A model generated the notes under the pieces. That model was not told where the DNA came from and did no database searches. It was given only the letters and a program-made list of their open reading frames with translations. Shown here piece after piece: positions 5,539-8,352 of a stretch of 8,352 bases of DNA. This stretch comes from an uncultured Eubacteriales bacterium (GTDB lineage: Bacteria; Bacillota; Clostridia; Christensenellales; CAG-138): positions 1 to 8,352 of the forward strand of contig URSN01000078.1 in the NCBI GenBank assembly GCA_900550525.1, written 5' to 3'. The first letter of the stretch is position 1. Every line of letters starts with the position of its first letter. Both the position numbers and the translations under genes were made by a program.

Positions 5539-6909
5539 ATGGCGGATATTTTTGAAGTACTGCGCAGGGCCGAAACCGGCGATTACATCAAAGAAGACGA
5601 CTACAACATGAAGCTTTACAAGACGAACAAGAAGCTTGTAAAGAAATACGGCCTCAAGTTTGACAAGGAGAACGTCATCGTTTCCGACGACCAGATGGCC
5701 AGCAACCTCTTCGACGCGGCGCTCGAGCTGTGCGAGGAGATGGGCATGCTGTGCGTGGACACCAGCCGCGTCATCCGCTTCACGCGCGAGGAGCTGCTCC
5801 AGGCGCTCGAAAAGGCGCCCAAGGACATGCTGCTGGGCGAGGGCAAGGACGCGCGCCATCTGCGTGCGCGCCGCCTCAAGGACGGCTACAAGATGTGCGT
5901 GTGCGGCGGCTGCCCCGGCACGCCGCTGCCGGAGGAGCTGTTCCTCCCCATCATGATGTCCTATGCCAAGGAGCCGCTGCTGGACATCATCATCCCGGGC
6001 AGCCTCGTCTCCATCGAGGGCATGGACGTCAAGACCGGCGGGCCGCTTGAGATCCGCGCCTGCCGCCAGGAGATGCTGTGGATGCGCGAGGCGCTCGTGC
6101 GCTACGGCCGTCCCGGCACGCACATCTACGCCGCGGGCGAGAGCAGCGCGACGGAGCTGGGCACGCTGGCCATCTGCAACGAGCGCTATATGCGCCCGAC
6201 CGATTCGCACATGATCCCGGTGCTCTCCGAGCTCAAGACGGACAATATCCGCCTCTCGCGCGTGATGACGGGCCTGGAGTATCCGTCCTGGACGACCTCG
6301 CTGATGGACCCGATCATCGGCGGGTAAGCCGGCGGCGTGGAGGGCGCGGCCGTGGGCGGCGCCGCGGCGGTCCTGAAGGCGACCGACGCCTACGGCGTGC
6401 AGATGCACTGCCTGCATGCCATCCACAACAAGTACGTCTCCGTCAGCACCCGTGAGGGCATGTGGATGGACAGCATCATCGGCCGCGCGTTCGCGCTGCG
6501 TTCGCCCGTGGCCATCCTGGCCGACGCCTGGACCACCTGCGGCGCCGGCACGGAGGAGGTGCTCTACGAGGCGGCCGCGCTGGCCATCGCGCAGGAGCTC
6601 TCCGCGCTCAACACCGACAGCCTCGGCTCCACCAACGGCGTGTACCCGAACTGCTCCGGCCTGGAGAACCGTCTCTTTGCCGAGGTCGTGGACGCGGTGT
6701 TCCACATGGGCATGACCGAGGAGGAGGGCAACGCGATGATCCGCAAGATCTATCAGAAGTACGAGCACACGCTCGACGAGCCCAAGCTCGGCCAGCCCTT
6801 CAACGAGGTCTACGACGTCAAGACCATCGAGCCCACGCCCGCGTGGCAGGCCTGCTACGACAAGGTCAAGGCCGACCTGCGCGACATGGGCATCCAGTTC
6901 CGCTTCTAA
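5539..6909 (+). CDS. Pyrrolysine-free MtmB-family methyltransferase, interrupted by an in-frame TAA at codon 263
   Basis: MtmB-family (monomethylamine:corrinoid methyltransferase type) homologue. Read through the TAA at 6325-6327 it is 456 residues, almost the 458 of Methanosarcina barkeri MtmB, and it matches along its whole length. Shared blocks include GRPG, TDSH, GG-x-AGG-x-E, STREG against STNTRE, CGAGTEE against CAGPCTE, and YDVKTIEPTP near the C-terminus. It should transfer a methyl group to the corrinoid protein encoded just upstream. Two things stand out. First, where MtmB has Pyl202 (MGV-O-GPET) this gene has TAC, Tyr197 (THIYAAGES), and the MtmB residues near Pyl (E229, E259, Q333, Y335, from memory) seem to be replaced. 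It is therefore unlikely to use monomethylamine. Second, the TAA falls where MtmB has a Tyr (GGYAGG). As read it yields a 262-residue N-terminal piece and a possible 190-residue piece from GTG at 6337 that lacks a clear ribosome binding site. The start is supported by GGAGGG at 5526-5531. It may be a recent pseudogene, a sequencing error, or a gene needing readthrough. Confidence 0.88.
6325..6327 (+). other. In-frame ochre codon inside the MtmB-like gene
   Basis: The reading is ATC-GGC-GGG-TAA-GCC-GGC-GGC. Both sides are in the same frame and continue the family alignment, so this is a base substitution and not an indel. M. barkeri MtmB has Tyr at this place (about residue 267), and TAC to TAA is one base. 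It is not the Pyl position, which lies 66 codons upstream. Confidence 0.95.
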
Positions 6910-6935
6910 GCGGCGACCCCTTCGGCTGCGGGGGG

Positions 6936-6984
6936 AAGCCCGGGGCGTAAGCGCTCCGGGCTTTCGCCCCGATCTTGTGTTTTT
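6936..6984 (+). terminator. Terminator hairpin after the MtmB-like gene
   Basis: AAGCCCGGGGCG (6936-6947) pairs with CGCTCCGGGCTT (6952-6963) through 12 pairs, one of them G-T, around a TAAG loop. An outer CGGGG/CCCCG pairing (6929-6933 with 6967-6971) can extend it. A T-rich stretch, TCTTGTGTTTTT, ends at 6984. The T-tract is not directly at the base of the stem, so it may be leaky. CCCC at 6917-6920 can pair with the same G-run, giving an alternative fold. The next start codon begins directly after the last T. Confidence 0.75.
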
Positions 6985-7665
6985 ATGGACGCTGCCGCCT
7001 GCAAGCCCGGCCCGGCCGTGATCGCCTGCCGCATGCTCGAGGACGAGCTGCTGCTGGCCATGCGCCGCACCGGAAAGGAGTATCCCGTCGCCTGGCTCGA
7101 GAGCGGCCTGCATGAGACGCCGCAGCTGCTGCACGCGGCGCTCATGGAGGCCATCGCCGCCTATGACGGGCGCTACGGCGTGCTGCTGCTGGCCATGGGC
7201 GCCTGCGGCAACGCCGTGGACGGCATCGGCGCGGCGCACAGCACGCTCGTGCTGCCGCGCTTTCAGGACTGCATCGGCCTGCTGCTGGACGAGCCGCGCG
7301 CGTCGGACGCGTTCTACCTCACGCGCGGCTGGCTGCGCGGCGAGCGCGCGCTGCCGTGCGCCTACCGCCGCGCCCGGGAGCGCTACGGCGAGAAGAAGGC
7401 GCGCGCCGTCTATGAGATCATGCTGCGCAACTATGCCGCCTTCTCGCTGCTGGACACCGGCGCGTATCCGCTCTCGGAGTGCCGCGCGGAGCCGGAGCGG
7501 CTCGCCGCGTGCTTTGACAAGGCGCTCACGACCAGCCGCGGCACGCTGTCCACGCTCGAAAAGCTCCTGCTGGGCCAGTGGGACGGCGATGCCTTCTGCA
7601 CGGTCGCGCCCGGCGCGCGCTTTTCGCTGCTCGACACCCTGATGGGCGGCGGCATCCACCAATGA
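6985..7665 (+). CDS. DUF1638 family protein
   Basis: Predicted 226-residue soluble protein recognised as DUF1638 from its blocks IACRMLEDEL (13-22), WLESGLHETPQLL (37-49), a G-A-C-G-N segment (72-76) and VLPRFQDCIGLLL (89-101). Proteins of this family occur near corrinoid methyltransferase genes in methanogens and anaerobic bacteria, as here, but have no settled function. C15, H43, C74, H85, D95 and C96 lie in its conserved blocks and could bind a metal or corrinoid; that is inference. No ribosome binding site precedes the ATG at 6985, which directly abuts the T-tract of the preceding hairpin. GTG at 7018, just before the IAC block, is an alternative start, also without a clear site. Its stop overlaps an ATG (ATGA at 7662-7665) in the frame of the next gene. 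Probably an accessory factor of the methyl-transfer system. Confidence 0.8.
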   Translation: MDAAACKPGPAVIACRMLEDELLLAMRRTGKEYPVAWLESGLHETPQLLHAALMEAIAAYDGRYGVLLLAMGACGNAVDGIGAAHSTLVLPRFQDCIGLLLDEPRASDAFYLTRGWLRGERALPCAYRRARERYGEKKARAVYEIMLRNYAAFSLLDTGAYPLSECRAEPERLAACFDKALTTSRGTLSTLEKLLLGQWDGDAFCTVAPGARFSLLDTLMGGGIHQ

Positions 7666-7685
7666 CGGACAGGGAGGGACAGGGC

Positions 7686-8099
7686 ATGAAAGAGCTGGAC
7701 ATCCGGGACGGCGGCGTACAGATCCTCGACGAGTGGATTCCCTATCCCGCGTTCATCAAGCTCATCACCGAACGGGACGGGACGAGCCATACGCTCGTGT
7801 TCAACCGCGACGGGGAGGAGCGCGCCTTCGCCTTCCGCCTCCCCAAAGAGGGGTACGCGCGCCTGCGCGCCGCCTGCCGGGCGGTCAATCCCGCCTGCTA
7901 TTTCCAGACCTACCGGCAGGGACAGGCCATCGCCGCGGCCGTCGTGTTCCTGACGGCGGGGAACGCCTGCACCCTCATCGGCGCGATCGTGTGCTTTTTC
8001 CGCGATCTGCGCACGCTCGGCTGGGTGCTCGTCGGCCTTGCGCTTGCCGGGATGCTGGCCAACATCCTCGTCAAGCGCGTCTTTTCCCTGATGAAGTAG
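7686..8099 (+). CDS. Small two-helix membrane protein, function unknown
   Basis: I do not recognise the family. The 137-residue product has a soluble, charged N-terminal part of about 80 residues (MKELDIRDGGVQILDEWIPY...), then two hydrophobic segments at about 81-105 and 111-129 with a short FRDLRT turn, and a basic end (KRVFSLMK). This looks like a membrane-anchored small domain with its N-terminus probably in the cytoplasm. The ATG at 7686 has GGGAGGG at 7672-7678, 7 bases upstream. An ATG at 7662 overlaps the DUF1638 stop but lacks a good site. It is probably co-transcribed with the DUF1638 gene. The TAG stop at 8097-8099 is followed in frame by 26 coding-like codons up to TGA at 8178-8180, so the protein could once have been, or may still be, about 164 residues. 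Confidence 0.75.
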   Translation: MKELDIRDGGVQILDEWIPYPAFIKLITERDGTSHTLVFNRDGEERAFAFRLPKEGYARLRAACRAVNPACYFQTYRQGQAIAAAVVFLTAGNACTLIGAIVCFFRDLRTLGWVLVGLALAGMLANILVKRVFSLMK

Positions 8100-8180
8100 A
8101 ACAACGGCGACCGCCCGGGCAGGCTGCGCCGCGCGCGCGAGGCCAACGAGGCCTACCGCCGCGCCGGCGGCGCGGGCTGA
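8100..8180 (+). other. In-frame, coding-like extension after the amber stop
   Basis: Read in the frame of the small membrane protein, the sequence encodes an Arg/Glu-rich, protein-like stretch (LRRAREANEAYRRAGGAG) ending at TGA 8178-8180. The GC-rich third-position pattern continues. Open frames are common in DNA this GC-rich, so this alone proves nothing. After it, 8181-8282 holds only a bulged hairpin (GCCCAC at 8212-8217 with GTGGGC at 8232-8237) and no gene that I can support. Confidence 0.3.
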
Positions 8181-8282
8181 ACGCGCCGCAGGGCGGCTCG
8201 GCGCGGCTTCTGCCCACCGGGCGGCAAACCCGTGGGCGCATCAGTGCGGAGAATGCGCGGCGGGGTCGGGAGGAACATCGCG

Positions 8283-8308
8283 AAAAGCCCGGGAAACCGG
8301 GCTTTTTT
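8283..8308 (+). terminator. Rho-independent terminator closing the downstream gene pair
   Basis: AAAAGCCCGG (8283-8292) pairs perfectly with CCGGGCTTTT (8297-8306) around a GAAA tetraloop, and the T-run continues to 8308. The flanking A and T runs let it act on both strands. Nothing recognisable follows in 8309-8352. Confidence 0.93.
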
Positions 8309-8352
8309 GCAAATCTGCACAGGGGCTCGTTTGAATGATCATGCAAAGCAAA

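Noticed and set aside
6325..6327. Reading the internal TAA of the MtmB-like gene as pyrrolysine
   Set aside because: Known Pyl codons are UAG, not UAA, and the site aligns with a Tyr of MtmB (about residue 267). The true Pyl site aligns with Tyr197, 66 codons upstream. No Pyl biosynthesis or tRNA gene is in the window.
4870..7662. Very long open frame on the minus strand across the corrinoid, MtmB-like and DUF1638 genes
   Set aside because: It is antisense to clearly homologous genes and has His/Arg/Ala/Asp-rich low-complexity content typical of frames opposite GC-rich genes, with no recognisable domain.

Overview
The window is GC-rich bacterial DNA with strong AAAGGAG-type ribosome binding sites and tightly packed genes. 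Its content is typical of an anaerobic acetogen-like or methylotroph-like bacterium: a corrinoid protein, its methyltransferase, and a reductive activator of the RACo type. A CdaR-type regulator and this codon style point to a high-GC member of the Bacillota (Clostridia, perhaps Oscillospirales), with Coriobacteriia as an alternative. The taxonomy is inference; no marker gene is present.

Layout. (1) 134-1630 (+): a RACo-like [2Fe-2S]/ASKHA activator, which ends at a TAG followed by what looks like the family's C-terminal tail. It has a plausible promoter upstream and a very strong terminator downstream (1734-1771), with a 26-bp direct repeat between gene and terminator. (2) 1813-3000 (-): a CdaR/PucR-type regulator. 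(3) 3001-3451: a divergent control region, AT-rich against its surroundings, with several inverted and direct repeats. (4) 3452-6909 (+): an apparent operon of an NCS1-family transporter, an MtmC-like corrinoid protein and an MtmB-family methyltransferase. The methyltransferase is interrupted by an in-frame TAA at codon 263. A terminator hairpin follows. (5) 6985-8099 (+): a DUF1638 protein and a small two-helix membrane protein, closed by a textbook terminator at 8283-8308.

How the parts would work together. The transporter imports a methylated compound. The MtmB-like enzyme moves the methyl group to cob(I)alamin on the corrinoid protein. RACo re-reduces corrinoid that has oxidised to Co(II), and the CdaR-like protein senses a substrate or product. 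The second methyltransferase, which would pass the methyl group to tetrahydrofolate or another acceptor, is not in the window.

Main points of interest. The MtmB homologue has tyrosine where archaeal MtmB has pyrrolysine (Pyl202), and the residues that surround Pyl in MtmB appear to be replaced. It is therefore probably not a monomethylamine enzyme. With an NCS1 transporter as partner, an N-methylated heterocycle is a reasonable guess. The internal TAA is not at the Pyl site: it sits where MtmB has a tyrosine in a GGYAGG motif. Three genes here (RACo, MtmB-like, small membrane protein) have a stop followed in frame by coding-like sequence. This suggests recent nonsense mutations, consensus errors, or readthrough.
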